A stretch of DNA of 64,000 bases, taken from the NCBI RefSeq assembly GCF_041060425.1, contig NZ_JAULBC010000002.1:248001-312000 (forward strand). Reading direction: 5' to 3'. Positions 8,428 through 17,331 of the stretch are shown piece by piece (positions within the stretch are counted from its first letter, which is position 1; the number at the start of each line of letters is the position of its first letter). A program made the position numbers and the translations under genes. Origin of the DNA: Danxiaibacter flavus (GTDB taxonomy: Bacteria > Bacteroidota > Bacteroidia > Chitinophagales > Chitinophagaceae). Under the pieces are notes generated by a model. It worked only from the letters and a program-made list of their open reading frames with translations. It had not been told where the DNA came from and searched no databases.

Positions 8428-10050
8428 ATGAGCATTAATGAAATTGCGAGCAAAATAAATAAACTCACTGTAGGGACGCGACCATTTGGCTCTTTACAGG
8501 AAATTCGAAATAGGCGTGGACACTCAACAAGATCGTGGAAACCATTTGCATCATCCTCTAAATACAGGGAATACGCTTTTCATGACGGAGGCCGTAAAGA
8601 ACTTCAATTCAACATCGCCCATGATTTTTTGCATAGTATAGATGTTTTTAGATATGGTGTTGCATTTTCTTTTAGTGAAGACCGAATAGTCAAGAATTCA
8701 AAGGAAACATTCCAAGCTGCCGTTGAACGATTTAATATTTACTATAGTTCGGATAGAGCCTATTTCAAAGGTTTTCACTTGTGGTATTATTCAAATAAGG
8801 AATTAGCCAACTACTTTGAAGACGTAAAAGAAATTGACGATACTTTATTCCAACCTGGAAATTTTGTATTTATAGGAAAGTATTTCGAAAAAGATGTTGA
8901 AGAAATATCAGATGATGACATTGAAGAAATAATAAAAACATTTGATTATTTAATTCCTCTGTATGAATACGTACAATTCGGTACTAGCAATATAGAAAAA
9001 AGAATAGCGCGTTTGTGTTGGAATGACAATGGATGGATAATGCCATCTGGCAGCTACGGCAAAAGTACCAATGGAAAAACTCACGAAGCGAAATCGTCTT
9101 ATGGGTATGAAGAATGGGTATTTGATATAAGCAAACTGATTAACGGATATCATTATGGTTTTTTGCAACCAGTACATAACCAGCGAGATGCATATGAATC
9201 GAGAACTTTTAATGCCTGGCTATACTCGATCAACGGAGCAACAAAAAAAAGGTATTGGATTGGGGAAATAAAGAATCTGGAGGTACTAAGTGAACAAGAT
9301 GCAGAAATAATAAAAAAAGAATACATCAGAAGAGGGTGGCTTGAAGAGATGAAAGATCAAATCATAGCAAGCGGTGTTAGTGTTGATGGTTTATTCGGCG
9401 GAAAGGGCATTGATCAATTTAACGTTAGATACCTTCCTGCCAATTTAAAATTACGTGACAATTATATAGAAATTCCGTTGGAGCATCCCATCAACGAACA
9501 AACACGATATAACTTTACGCATTACAAAGACGATTTTGATGTAAAAGTACCTGACCAAACAAATGATTTTGCCTTTACATTATCTCATAATGTCGCTGAT
9601 AGTAACGAGGACACGACACTGGAACGACGAATTCAGGTACGAGAGCCAAAGTTGATCGAAATTCAATACTTGCATGACGCTATTAGTAAAGCCCTCACTA
9701 AAAAATTAAAGGAAAAATATGGTAATGAAAATGTTCGAGCGGAGCATCCAGCAGGATACGGTTCCAATAGAATTGACATAGTTGTAAAAGACAACGATGA
9801 CCTAATTTTCTACGAAATTAAATCATATATATCTCTAAGAACTTCCATTAGGGAAGCGATTGGTCAATTAATGGAATATTCGCTGTGGACTAGCCATAAA
9901 AAAGCCAAAAAATTAATAGTTATTACACAGCCATCGGATGATTTTGAAAATGCAAAAGTTTATTTTAAACATCTAAGAGACAATTTTAATCTTCCTTTGT
10001 ATTACCAATCTTTCGATTTAGAAAAGAATATATTATCAGAAATATTTTAA
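8428..10050 (+). CDS. Unknown 540-residue protein with PD-(D/E)XK nuclease-like C-terminus
   Basis: The first 400 residues are not recognised. They are rich in aromatic residues and contain patches such as AFHDGGRKELQFNIAHDF, GFHLWYYSNKEL and KKRYWIGEIKNL, suggesting a folded recognition or effector domain. The C-terminus (about 415-540) looks like a PD-(D/E)XK nuclease core: RIDIVVKDND (Asp about 449) followed by IFYEIKSY (Glu about 463, Lys about 465), then a helix with REAIGQLMEYS, as in many restriction enzymes and Holliday-junction-type nucleases. It ends three bases before hsdM and shares the cassette strand and AT-rich composition of the inserted genes. Candidate modification-dependent or phage-sensing nuclease; the function is inference. 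Confidence 0.8.
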   Translation: MSINEIASKINKLTVGTRPFGSLQEIRNRRGHSTRSWKPFASSSKYREYAFHDGGRKELQFNIAHDFLHSIDVFRYGVAFSFSEDRIVKNSKETFQAAVERFNIYYSSDRAYFKGFHLWYYSNKELANYFEDVKEIDDTLFQPGNFVFIGKYFEKDVEEISDDDIEEIIKTFDYLIPLYEYVQFGTSNIEKRIARLCWNDNGWIMPSGSYGKSTNGKTHEAKSSYGYEEWVFDISKLINGYHYGFLQPVHNQRDAYESRTFNAWLYSINGATKKRYWIGEIKNLEVLSEQDAEIIKKEYIRRGWLEEMKDQIIASGVSVDGLFGGKGIDQFNVRYLPANLKLRDNYIEIPLEHPINEQTRYNFTHYKDDFDVKVPDQTNDFAFTLSHNVADSNEDTTLERRIQVREPKLIEIQYLHDAISKALTKKLKEKYGNENVRAEHPAGYGSNRIDIVVKDNDDLIFYEIKSYISLRTSIREAIGQLMEYSLWTSHKKAKKLIVITQPSDDFENAKVYFKHLRDNFNLPLYYQSFDLEKNILSEIF

Positions 10051-10053
10051 CGA

Positions 10054-11547
10054 ATGAGCAGTAATGATAAAATAGCCACATCAAGCATCGTTTCCAAAAT
10101 CTGGGCCTTCTGCAACACCCTCCGCGATGACGGTGTTGGCTATGGCGATTATTTAGAGCAGCTAACTTATCTCCTGTTTTTAAAAATGGCAGATGAATAC
10201 AGCAAACCTCCATATTCGCGTAAAATGCCAATTCCTGCTCAATACAACTGGGAAAGCCTTTTAAATAAAAGTGGTGATGAGCTGGAAGTTCATTACAGCA
10301 AATTGTTGAGAGAACTGGGCAGTGAAAAAGGTATGCTGGGCCAAATCTTCACCAAAAGCCAAAACAAAATACAGGATCCTGCAAAATTATATAAACTCAT
10401 TTCTCTGATCAATGCAGAAGAATGGGTATTAATGGGCGTAAAAGACAAAGGCGATATTTATGAAGGCCTGCTGGAGAAGAATGCAGAAGATACCAAGAGC
10501 GGCGCCGGACAATACTTTACACCGAGGGCATTGATAAAAGTAATGATAGAATGCGTTCGGCCCGAGGCCAATAAAACCATTGCAGACCCGGCATGTGGCA
10601 CCGGCGGTTTCTTTTTAGCTGCGTATGATTGGCTTACGGAACATGTACAAATGGATAAGGCGCAAAAGCAGTTTCTCAAATTCAGCACCTTCGCGGGTAA
10701 TGAAATTGTGCCTGGCACACGCAGGCTGGCCTTAATGAATTTGTTCCTGCACAATATCGGCGATATTGATAGTGAGAGTTTGATCTCGCCCAACGATTCG
10801 CTCATCGCCCAACCAGAAACAAGATATGATTATGTGCTGGCGAATCCACCCTTTGGCAAAAAAAGCAGCATGACTTTTACCAACGAGGAAGGCGAACAGG
10901 AAAAAGAAGACCTTACCTACAACCGCCAGGATTTTTGGGTAACCACCAGCAACAAGCAACTCAACTTTGTTCAGCATATAAAAAGTATGCTGAAAACAAC
11001 CGGGTTGGCGGCAGTGGTGTTGCCGGATAACGTATTGTTTGAAGGTGGCGCTGGTGAAACTGTCAGAAAAAAGTTGCTGGAAACAGCCGATCTGCATACC
11101 ATACTCCGTTTGCCGACAGGTATATTTTATGCAAATGGTGTAAAAGCAAATGTGCTGTTCTGGGATGGGAAACCTGCCAGCAAAAATCCGTGGACAAAAG
11201 AAGTGTGGGTGTATGATTATCGCACCAATGTGCATCATACATTAAAAAAGAACCCGCTCAAATCTGAAGACCTGCAGGATTTTGTTGATTGCTACAATCC
11301 TCAAAATCGCCATAAACGCAAAGAAACATGGAGCCCGGAAAATCCGGACGGCCGCTGGCGAAAGTTTACTTATGACGAAATCATCGCAAGAGATAAAACT
11401 TCGCTTGACATCACCTGGATAAAGGACAAATCACTTGCCGATCTTGATAACCTTCCCGATCCCGATGAATTGGCAGAAGATATTGTGGAGAACCTGGAAA
11501 GTGCACTGGATAGTTTCAGGGAGATTATCAATCAGCTAAAAAAATGA
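10054..11547 (+). CDS. hsdM: Type I restriction-modification DNA methyltransferase subunit M
   Basis: N6-adenine methyltransferase that protects the host by methylating the site chosen by HsdS using S-adenosylmethionine. 497 residues: helical HsdM_N domain (1 to about 140), GAGQYFTPRALI (about 150), SAM-binding motif I DPACGTGGFFLAAYDW (about 179) and catalytic motif IV NPPFGKK (about 264). ATG start three bases after the nuclease-like gene. Being last in the cassette, after four non-RM genes, is unusual because hsdM normally leads or adjoins hsdS; host protection then depends on transcription through the whole island or on an internal promoter. A strong terminator follows at 11603. Confidence 0.97.
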   Translation: MSSNDKIATSSIVSKIWAFCNTLRDDGVGYGDYLEQLTYLLFLKMADEYSKPPYSRKMPIPAQYNWESLLNKSGDELEVHYSKLLRELGSEKGMLGQIFTKSQNKIQDPAKLYKLISLINAEEWVLMGVKDKGDIYEGLLEKNAEDTKSGAGQYFTPRALIKVMIECVRPEANKTIADPACGTGGFFLAAYDWLTEHVQMDKAQKQFLKFSTFAGNEIVPGTRRLALMNLFLHNIGDIDSESLISPNDSLIAQPETRYDYVLANPPFGKKSSMTFTNEEGEQEKEDLTYNRQDFWVTTSNKQLNFVQHIKSMLKTTGLAAVVLPDNVLFEGGAGETVRKKLLETADLHTILRLPTGIFYANGVKANVLFWDGKPASKNPWTKEVWVYDYRTNVHHTLKKNPLKSEDLQDFVDCYNPQNRHKRKETWSPENPDGRWRKFTYDEIIARDKTSLDITWIKDKSLADLDNLPDPDELAEDIVENLESALDSFREIINQLKK

Positions 11548-11550
11548 AAT

Positions 11551-11793
11551 AGCTATCAGCTGTCAGCTATCAGCTTTAATACTCACCGAAAGAGAATTCT
11601 CCAAAAGCCATTTTGCCGCAAAGCAAGATGGCTTTTGTTTTTTATTACCAAAGATATCTCCTGTTATTTTCGTTAGCACTTATACCTTACGGCCTTTTAC
11701 CTTACGCCTTGCTCCTCATGCCTCATACCTGACACCTGATACCTGACACCTGAAACCCAAAGCTCAAAGCTGATAGCTGATAGCTCACAGCTC
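11551..11793. repeat. Repeat arrays around the hsdM terminator (11548-11866 gap)
   Basis: The 319-base gap has no gene. AGCTATCAGCTGTCAGCTATCAGC (11551-11575) follows hsdM directly, then the terminator, then a stretch of ACCTGACACCTGATACCTG-type units and AGCTCAAAGCTGATAGCTGATAGC to about 11793. The first and last blocks are of opposite orientation. Confidence 0.7.
11603..11641 (+). terminator. Intrinsic terminator after hsdM
   Basis: Near-perfect stem AAAAGCCATTTTGC / GCAAGATGGCTTTT with loop CGCAAA, then further T residues. Its AGCCATTTTG core matches the terminator at 1761 on the other side of the RM cassette. Confidence 0.85.
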
Positions 11794-11866
11794 CTCAAAC
11801 GTTTGCATTCCATCTTCTCCTAATAATTCCTTAGTTTAGATGCTTCTAAAAATTTAAACGACTAGC

Positions 11867-13498
11867 ATGAAAAAAGTTTTGCTTGCATTAGCAACCACAC
11901 TGGTATGCTGCTATGGGCACTCACAACTAAACATTATTCCGGTACCGGTGAGCGCCGAGGCAAAATCCGGAACGTTTACCATTAACCAGCAAACAGTGAT
12001 CGTAACCGGAAATGGTTCAGAAAAGGAATCTGTCAACTTTTTTAATGATTATCTGAAAAAGTTTTATGGTTTTAGTTTGAAGACAGCAAAAAAGGCTGAC
12101 AAAAACTACATTAAACTCACGACTCCCACATTTGTAAAAGCACCTGAAAAAGAAGAGCGCTATACAATGGAAGTTACAGGTGATGGCGTTGCTATTCAGG
12201 GTGATTCTCACAAAGGAACTTTCCTTGGGATTCAGACGTTGATTCAATTACTGCCTGCTGAAAAATCAACTTCACTGAGCATTCCTTGTGCAAGCATCGA
12301 GGATTATCCACGCTTTGCTTACAGGGGTATGATGCTGGATGTTGGTCGTCATTTTGAGCCTGTTGAATTTGTAAAACAGTACATTGATTTTCTTGCTTTA
12401 CATAAGATCAATACTTTCCACTGGCATCTGACTGAAGATCAGGGCTGGAGAATTGAGATCAAGAAATATCCAAAACTTACACAGATTGGATCTTGCCGCA
12501 ATGGTACCATTCTTGGTCATCATCCTGGCACTGGAAACGACAACACAAAAGATTGTGGCTTCTATACACAGGCGCAGGTTAAGGACATCGTAAAATATGC
12601 ATCAGAGCGTTTCATCACTGTTATTCCTGAGATTGAAATGCCAGGCCACGCATCGGCAGCAATTGCAGCGTATCCCGAGTTAAGCTGCTTTCCTGATGAA
12701 CCGACGCCTATCGCAAAAGGCGTAACATGGGCCGGTTCAAAAGAAGGAAAACAAGTACAACAATCATGGGGCGTTTATCCTGATGTGTTTGTTCCAAGTG
12801 AAAAGACTTTCAAGTTTTTGGAAGATGTACTGGACGAAGTGATGGCATTGTTCCCTTCTAAATACATCCACATTGGCGGTGACGAATGTCCTAAGGAATA
12901 CTGGAAAAGATCTGAGTTCTGCCAGAACCTTATCAAAGAAAAAGGTTTGAAAGATGAGCACGGTTTGCAGAGCTATTTCATTCAGACTATTGAGAAATAC
13001 CTGAACAGCAAAGGTCGCAGCATCATTGGTTGGGATGAAATTCTTGAAGGTGGCCTCGCTCCTAACGCGACTGTAATGAGCTGGCGCGGTGAGAAAGGTG
13101 GAATTGAAGCTGCTCAACAAAAGCACCAGGTGATCATGACACCAACAACTTATGTGTACTTTGACTATGCACAAAAGAAGAATGAAGATTCTTTAGTAAT
13201 CGGTGGCTTCCTGCCCGTGGAAAAGGTATACAATTACAACCCGCTTCCAAAAGAGCTGACTGAAGAAGAACAAAAACTCATCGTTGGCGCCCAGGCAAAC
13301 GTGTGGACCGAATACATGTCGAATCCTTCCAAGGTTGAATACATGGTATTCCCTCGTATGACTGCATTGAGCGAAGTGTTGTGGAGCCCTCAGGATCATA
13401 AGGATTGGAACGATTTCCAGAAAAGACTGGGCACCCAGTTTAAACGTTATGACCTTTGGAAAGTGAAGTATAATACGGCCGGCGTGGAAACTAAATAG
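11867..13498 (+). CDS. Secreted family GH20 beta-N-acetylhexosaminidase
   Basis: Removes terminal beta-linked GlcNAc/GalNAc from glycans by substrate-assisted catalysis. 543 residues: signal peptide (MKKVLLALATTLVCCYGHS), GH20b N-terminal domain (about 20-130, ending GTFLGIQTLIQLL), then the GH20 barrel with YRGMMLDVGRHFEP, FHWHLTEDQGWRIEI and the catalytic Asp339-Glu340 pair in HIGGDECP. QANVWTEYMSN and PRMTALSEVLWSP near the end are also family hallmarks. Periplasmic or outer-membrane location is likely. Not next to a SusC/D pair, so probably a general cell-wall or chitin-oligomer recycling enzyme; a second GH20 lies at 48307. A terminator follows at 13521. Confidence 0.95.
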   Translation: MKKVLLALATTLVCCYGHSQLNIIPVPVSAEAKSGTFTINQQTVIVTGNGSEKESVNFFNDYLKKFYGFSLKTAKKADKNYIKLTTPTFVKAPEKEERYTMEVTGDGVAIQGDSHKGTFLGIQTLIQLLPAEKSTSLSIPCASIEDYPRFAYRGMMLDVGRHFEPVEFVKQYIDFLALHKINTFHWHLTEDQGWRIEIKKYPKLTQIGSCRNGTILGHHPGTGNDNTKDCGFYTQAQVKDIVKYASERFITVIPEIEMPGHASAAIAAYPELSCFPDEPTPIAKGVTWAGSKEGKQVQQSWGVYPDVFVPSEKTFKFLEDVLDEVMALFPSKYIHIGGDECPKEYWKRSEFCQNLIKEKGLKDEHGLQSYFIQTIEKYLNSKGRSIIGWDEILEGGLAPNATVMSWRGEKGGIEAAQQKHQVIMTPTTYVYFDYAQKKNEDSLVIGGFLPVEKVYNYNPLPKELTEEEQKLIVGAQANVWTEYMSNPSKVEYMVFPRMTALSEVLWSPQDHKDWNDFQKRLGTQFKRYDLWKVKYNTAGVETK

Positions 13499-13520
13499 TT
13501 TAGGTAGATATTATAGAAAA

Positions 13521-13560
13521 GCTTCTTTATGAGTTCATCATGAAGAAGCCTTTTTATTTT
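13521..13560 (+). terminator. Intrinsic terminator after GH20
   Basis: GCTTCTT ... AAGAAGC stem with inner pairing ATGA/TCAT, followed by CTTTTTATTTT. Confidence 0.75.
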
Positions 13561-13565
13561 GAAGG

Positions 13566-13680
13566 ATTGGTTAGCCACAGAGGCACTGAAGCACAGATTT
13601 ATTTTACCACAGAGAACGTAGTGTTTTTTTCACAGAATACACGGAGTTGTAGAAAGCAACACAGATATTACTAGTAAAAA
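13566..13680. repeat. CACAGAGGCACTGAA-type intergenic repeat
   Basis: Degenerate units (GCCACAGAGGCACTGAAGC, TTACCACAGAGAACG, TTCACAGAATACACGGAG) of the same family as the larger array at 28629. No coding potential. Confidence 0.6.
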
Positions 13681-13697
13681 ATCGAGAGATATTCCCC

Positions 13698-13843
13698 AAA
13701 TCCCGAAGGGATGAAATTATTATAGAATATCCTATTGATGATTCCAAAACCCCGAAGGGGTGACATTTTTTATTATGTCACCCCTTCGGGGTTAATTTAT
13801 TCTATCTGGTTATTTCTATAATAATTTCATCCCTTCGGGATTT
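13698..13843. repeat. Nested REP-like inverted repeat
   Basis: Two palindromes nested one inside the other. The outer arms (13698-13729 and 13811-13843) each carry TCCCGAAGGGATGAAATTAT or its complement and match over about 32 bp with one extra base. The inner arms (13748-13766 and 13775-13793) form a perfect 19-bp stem with ACCCCGAAGGGGTGACAT. Each arm also contains its own small CCCGAAGGG mini-hairpin. It lies between two convergent genes, as REP/BIME elements often do. No RAYT transposase is in the window. Confidence 0.85.
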
Positions 13844-13948
13844 ATTAAATTTCAAAGCGTCGATTCCTATATTAGAAATGGTCACACTCACCTCGACTGA
13901 CAACTCCCACATCAGACATCCTCAAATCCTACATCAACCTTCTCTCTT

Positions 13949-14665
13949 TTACTTGAGCTGTGTTCTTAGTTCACCAGCATCTACCACACCTTGTTTGCGC
14001 CAGGTTTCCTTTCCGCTTTTGTAAACGATAAATGTTGGGATGGATGCCACTTTCATATCACTCATCACATTGGTGTTAATGCCGGCATCAACCTTAATTA
14101 TCACAATCTGATCTTTTAATTCGTTCTGCAATTGTGTAATTACCGGTTCCATTTTTTTACAGGGTGGACACCACTCAGCGCCAAAATCAACCAACACGAT
14201 TGGCTTTGCTGCGTTGGTTATTGAAGCGGTATATTCATCAATTGTCAATTGCTTAATATTGTCAGGTTGTTCGACAGGTTTATTTTCTTTTTTCCAGGCC
14301 ACGATACCACCATCCATATTTTGGACTGAGGAAAAACCATTGGCCTTCATCCAGTCGGCGGCTTTAGCACTTCTTACACCAGAGGCGCAGTACACTAAAA
14401 CCGGTTTTGATTTATCCAGGTACTGTATACGGTCCATAAACTGTTCCTGGTTGTTCCAGTCGGCCTGCAACGCATTAGCAAGGTGCCCGTTCTGATATTC
14501 ACCAGCGGTTCTCACGTCAAGCAACTGAACAGAAGGCCGGCTAAGTTCCTGCTGAAATTCGTCAACCGACAATCCCTTATTTTGCGCCTGAAGGTTGCAG
14601 GCACTCAATGTTATAATGCAGCTTGCCAATGGCAGCAAGGTATGTTTCAATAAATACTTATTCAT
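13949..14665 (-). CDS. Rhodanese-thioredoxin fusion lipoprotein
   Basis: 238 residues. The N-terminus has a lipobox-like signal (IITLSACN), so probably periplasmic and membrane-anchored. A rhodanese domain (about 30-130) carries the active loop VYCASGVRSAKA, with the catalytic Cys normally used for sulfane-sulfur transfer or redox. A thioredoxin domain (about 140-238) has WCPPCKKM instead of the classical WCGPC, and the cis-Pro region ASIPTFIVYKSG. The likely job is a thiol-disulfide or persulfide relay on envelope proteins. The start codon lies inside the 3' end of the upstream LysM gene (8-base overlap), indicating translational coupling. Confidence 0.9.
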   Translation of the reverse strand: MNKYLLKHTLLPLASCIITLSACNLQAQNKGLSVDEFQQELSRPSVQLLDVRTAGEYQNGHLANALQADWNNQEQFMDRIQYLDKSKPVLVYCASGVRSAKAADWMKANGFSSVQNMDGGIVAWKKENKPVEQPDNIKQLTIDEYTASITNAAKPIVLVDFGAEWCPPCKKMEPVITQLQNELKDQIVIIKVDAGINTNVMSDMKVASIPTFIVYKSGKETWRKQGVVDAGELRTQLK

Positions 14666-15692
14666 AATACAACACGTTTAATTCAAACTTAGGATCAGTT
14701 ATACCCAAAGCAGAAGCCGCAGCATTGCTGATACGGTATTTCAATCCCTCATTTTCCTTCATTGTCCCCATGTTCCACAATACTTTGGCGTAGATCACTT
14801 TGTTATTAAAGCTCACTTTTACTATAGAACCGGGAGGTATGTCATTCATCAGAATGTAATACTTTTTATCGGTCCAGCCACTTGCCGTTTTAAAGGTCAT
14901 TGCAGGACCACTCGCAACTTTCATCTCTCTCCCATCAACATCATAACCAAACCCGGGAGCAAAGTATCCTTCTCCGGAATCACTCAAATCAATCTTTGTT
15001 GCAGGAGTTTCTGATTTTTTGTTTGTAACGGGCGGAGCGACGGGCACCGAAGTTTTTGCTGTTTCAGGCTGCGTCTTTTTAGGTTCAAAAGAAATGTCCT
15101 GGGATGAAGGTGTATCAACGGCAGGCTCAGTTTTGGCCACTACTTCTTCCTGTTTTTTAACTGGCTGCGTAGTTTCTGCAGGCTTCTCAGTCTCAACAGC
15201 TTTTCCAAGATCTACATTACCCTTCGGCTGGAGATATCCAACTACGAGATTCTTGCCCACTTCGAGATTATTTCCTTTCAGGTTATTCCATTGTTTAAGC
15301 TGATCGACGGAAACCTTATTATAGTTTTGGCTGATGCGATATAAGCTCTCTCCTTTCTGAATTTTATGTACCAGTTCGATACTTCCAGCACCATTTTCCT
15401 TAGACACATTTTTTGCATTCAGCGGAATTTTGATGTTTTGTCCAACGAGGAGTTTGCTATTGGTATTCATTTTATTCAGACGCATAACATCACCCACGGT
15501 GGTACCAAATACTTTACTAATCCCGGACAGTGTCTCCCTCGGCTGAACCTTATAATTAAAATAGAGGTTCGGCGACACGCCCAGCACATGCAATACATTC
15601 TGCGCAGTAGCTATATAACCAGTAAACAGAGCAATACATACAATAAAAAAACGCCATTTATTTTTTAACACGGTCATATTCATCATTTTCAA
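14658..15692 (-). CDS. LysM-domain envelope protein
   Basis: 344 residues. An N-terminal hydrophobic signal segment (about 14-30) is followed by two LysM peptidoglycan-binding modules, YKVQPRETLSGISKVFGTT (about 47) and HKIQKGESLYRISQNYN (about 109). A Thr/Pro/Lys-rich linker (about 165-235) then leads to a C-terminal domain with YILMNDIPPGSIVKV and VLWNMGTMKENEG that looks like a double-psi/RlpA-type barrel by eye. Probably binds peptidoglycan in the periplasm. First gene of a two-gene operon with the rhodanese-thioredoxin lipoprotein. Several Met codons cluster at the start (MKMMNM), so the exact start is uncertain by a few residues. Confidence 0.87.
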   Translation of the reverse strand: MKMMNMTVLKNKWRFFIVCIALFTGYIATAQNVLHVLGVSPNLYFNYKVQPRETLSGISKVFGTTVGDVMRLNKMNTNSKLLVGQNIKIPLNAKNVSKENGAGSIELVHKIQKGESLYRISQNYNKVSVDQLKQWNNLKGNNLEVGKNLVVGYLQPKGNVDLGKAVETEKPAETTQPVKKQEEVVAKTEPAVDTPSSQDISFEPKKTQPETAKTSVPVAPPVTNKKSETPATKIDLSDSGEGYFAPGFGYDVDGREMKVASGPAMTFKTASGWTDKKYYILMNDIPPGSIVKVSFNNKVIYAKVLWNMGTMKENEGLKYRISNAAASALGITDPKFELNVLYYE

Positions 15693-15742
15693 ATCGGGGT
15701 AAAGTTATTGATTAGCACTTTACACGGGACAAAATTATTTTG

Positions 15743-15774
15743 AGCTATTAGCTGTCAGCTATCAGCTATTAGCT
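15743..15774. repeat. AGCTATTAGCTGTCAGC repeat
   Basis: Short array of AGCT(A/G)T(T/C)AGC units upstream of the LysM gene and downstream of the rRNA methyltransferase. Same family as at 11551, 17332 and 58507. Confidence 0.65.
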
Positions 15775-15922
15775 TCTGCGAAGGCTATCGTCAAATTTCA
15801 TATTGAAACATTAAATATTTCATCTCACCCTCTCTCCTTTTGCTTCGATCAACGTATCACGGATTACGCATAACCACCAATTTACAGAGTTTTAAGCTTT
15901 AGGCTTTGCGCTTTAAGCTTTC

Positions 15923-17326
15923 TCACGCTTTCAAAATCCTCCATTCCGTCGGATAATAGTTATTAATCCTGTTCGGCAATACCTTCATCCACCCTAGGTT
16001 TGCATCTTTATAGCTGGCTAATACCCAACCTTTTAGAGAGCTGCCATTCAGGCTAAAGTCTGCTTTCCGCAAATATTGTAAAGCATCGGCAAGCTCCAGA
16101 TCGGCTTTTTCAAAGCGATCCTTCAACAGCAAGCTTAATGCCAGTTCATGATGAGGGACAAGATCTTTGCCCTTGACCGCCCCTACCGTAACGCCAGCTT
16201 TCCTTAAATATAGATGCTTTTGCAACAGGGCGACGTCCTGTTGATAAATGGCGGGAACAGCAATTATATTTTCACCTTGCTTGCAACAAAAGAGAGATTC
16301 GTTATGGTTCAACCATTCCTGCACAATCGCGTGCTCGGCTTTGGCAATGCTTGTCAGCTGAGGTTTCCGTTGTGAAAAAACATCTTCATCTCCTTTTTTT
16401 ACAAACGCGGACATAAAAAGTCCTTCACCGTCAACTTTATCTGGGTAGAAGCGGTAACCAAAGGCTTTATGTCCGGGAGATTGAACTTCTACGATGTTCC
16501 ATTGGGGCGGAACCGGAATTTGAACAGACGTTACATCAAACGTTTCACACAACCAGTCCAGGATCTCTTCATCTTCTTCCTTAGAGTAAGAGCAGGTAGA
16601 ATAAATAAAGACACCATTTTCCTTTAGCGCCGGCATTACATCCGCAAGTATTCTTTGCTGACGCTGACTGCACAGCATCACATTATTTTCGCTCCATTCC
16701 TCAATCGCCGCCGTATCCCGGCGAAACAATCCGCTACCACTGCAAGGCGCATCTACCACAATTACATCAAAATAACCAGGCAACCGGTGAAAATCTTTCG
16801 GGTCATTATTGGTCACAACCGCATTGCTGCATCCCCATTTACTGATATTTTCAACAAGAATTGAAGCCCGCGATTTGATGACCTCGTTAGAAACAAGAAG
16901 CCCGTCTGTGAAATAGGAAGCCAATAAAGTACTTTTTCCACCAGGCGCCGCACACAGATCCAACACTTTAAGTTCTGCTGTCGCGGAACCTACGGTGTGC
17001 TGCAACACATACCACAAAAACATACTACTGGCCTCCTGCACATAATACAATCCGGCGTGCAGGTAAGGATCAAGCGTAAATGACGGACGTTCTTCGAGAT
17101 AGTAGCCGTATGGGCACCAGGGAATTTGCTGACTTATTTTGGTTTGCAGTTCGCTTTTCTCAGCATCCAACTGATCTGCATTGTGCTTTTTTCGAGGATT
17201 GAAACGTATTGAAGTGACCTGCCTTCCCGATTCATGCACTTCGATAAATGCTTCTTTATCAAAACCCGGCAGTCCTTCCAGCGATGCTATAAATGATGGG
17301 GGTAAATTCAATTGTTTTTGCAACAA
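15923..17326 (-). CDS. rsmF: RsmB/NOP-family rRNA cytosine-C5 methyltransferase (RsmF-like)
   Basis: Methylates a cytosine in 16S rRNA using S-adenosylmethionine; 467 residues. Visible: LDLCAAPGGKSTLLA (SAM motif I, about 123), DVIVVDAPCSGSGLFRRD (motif IV with the Cys that releases product, about 185) and YSTCSYSKEEDEE (motif VI with the catalytic Cys, about 245). The C-terminal about 150 residues (KAGVTVGAVKGKDLVPHHELAL ... NYYPTEWR) resemble the RsmF extension with a PUA-like/DUF tail, favouring RsmF over RsmB. Stands alone between repeat arrays. The exact target base is by family analogy. Confidence 0.88.
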   Translation of the reverse strand: MLQKQLNLPPSFIASLEGLPGFDKEAFIEVHESGRQVTSIRFNPRKKHNADQLDAEKSELQTKISQQIPWCPYGYYLEERPSFTLDPYLHAGLYYVQEASSMFLWYVLQHTVGSATAELKVLDLCAAPGGKSTLLASYFTDGLLVSNEVIKSRASILVENISKWGCSNAVVTNNDPKDFHRLPGYFDVIVVDAPCSGSGLFRRDTAAIEEWSENNVMLCSQRQQRILADVMPALKENGVFIYSTCSYSKEEDEEILDWLCETFDVTSVQIPVPPQWNIVEVQSPGHKAFGYRFYPDKVDGEGLFMSAFVKKGDEDVFSQRKPQLTSIAKAEHAIVQEWLNHNESLFCCKQGENIIAVPAIYQQDVALLQKHLYLRKAGVTVGAVKGKDLVPHHELALSLLLKDRFEKADLELADALQYLRKADFSLNGSSLKGWVLASYKDANLGWMKVLPNRINNYYPTEWRILKA

Positions 17327-17331
17327 AGATA

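Noticed and set aside
11806..11839. TTTG ... TAGTTTAG promoter before the GH20 gene at 11867
   Set aside because: Box spacing is about 26 bases, longer than the usual Bacteroidota spacing, and the -7 box has a mismatch; not strong enough to list.
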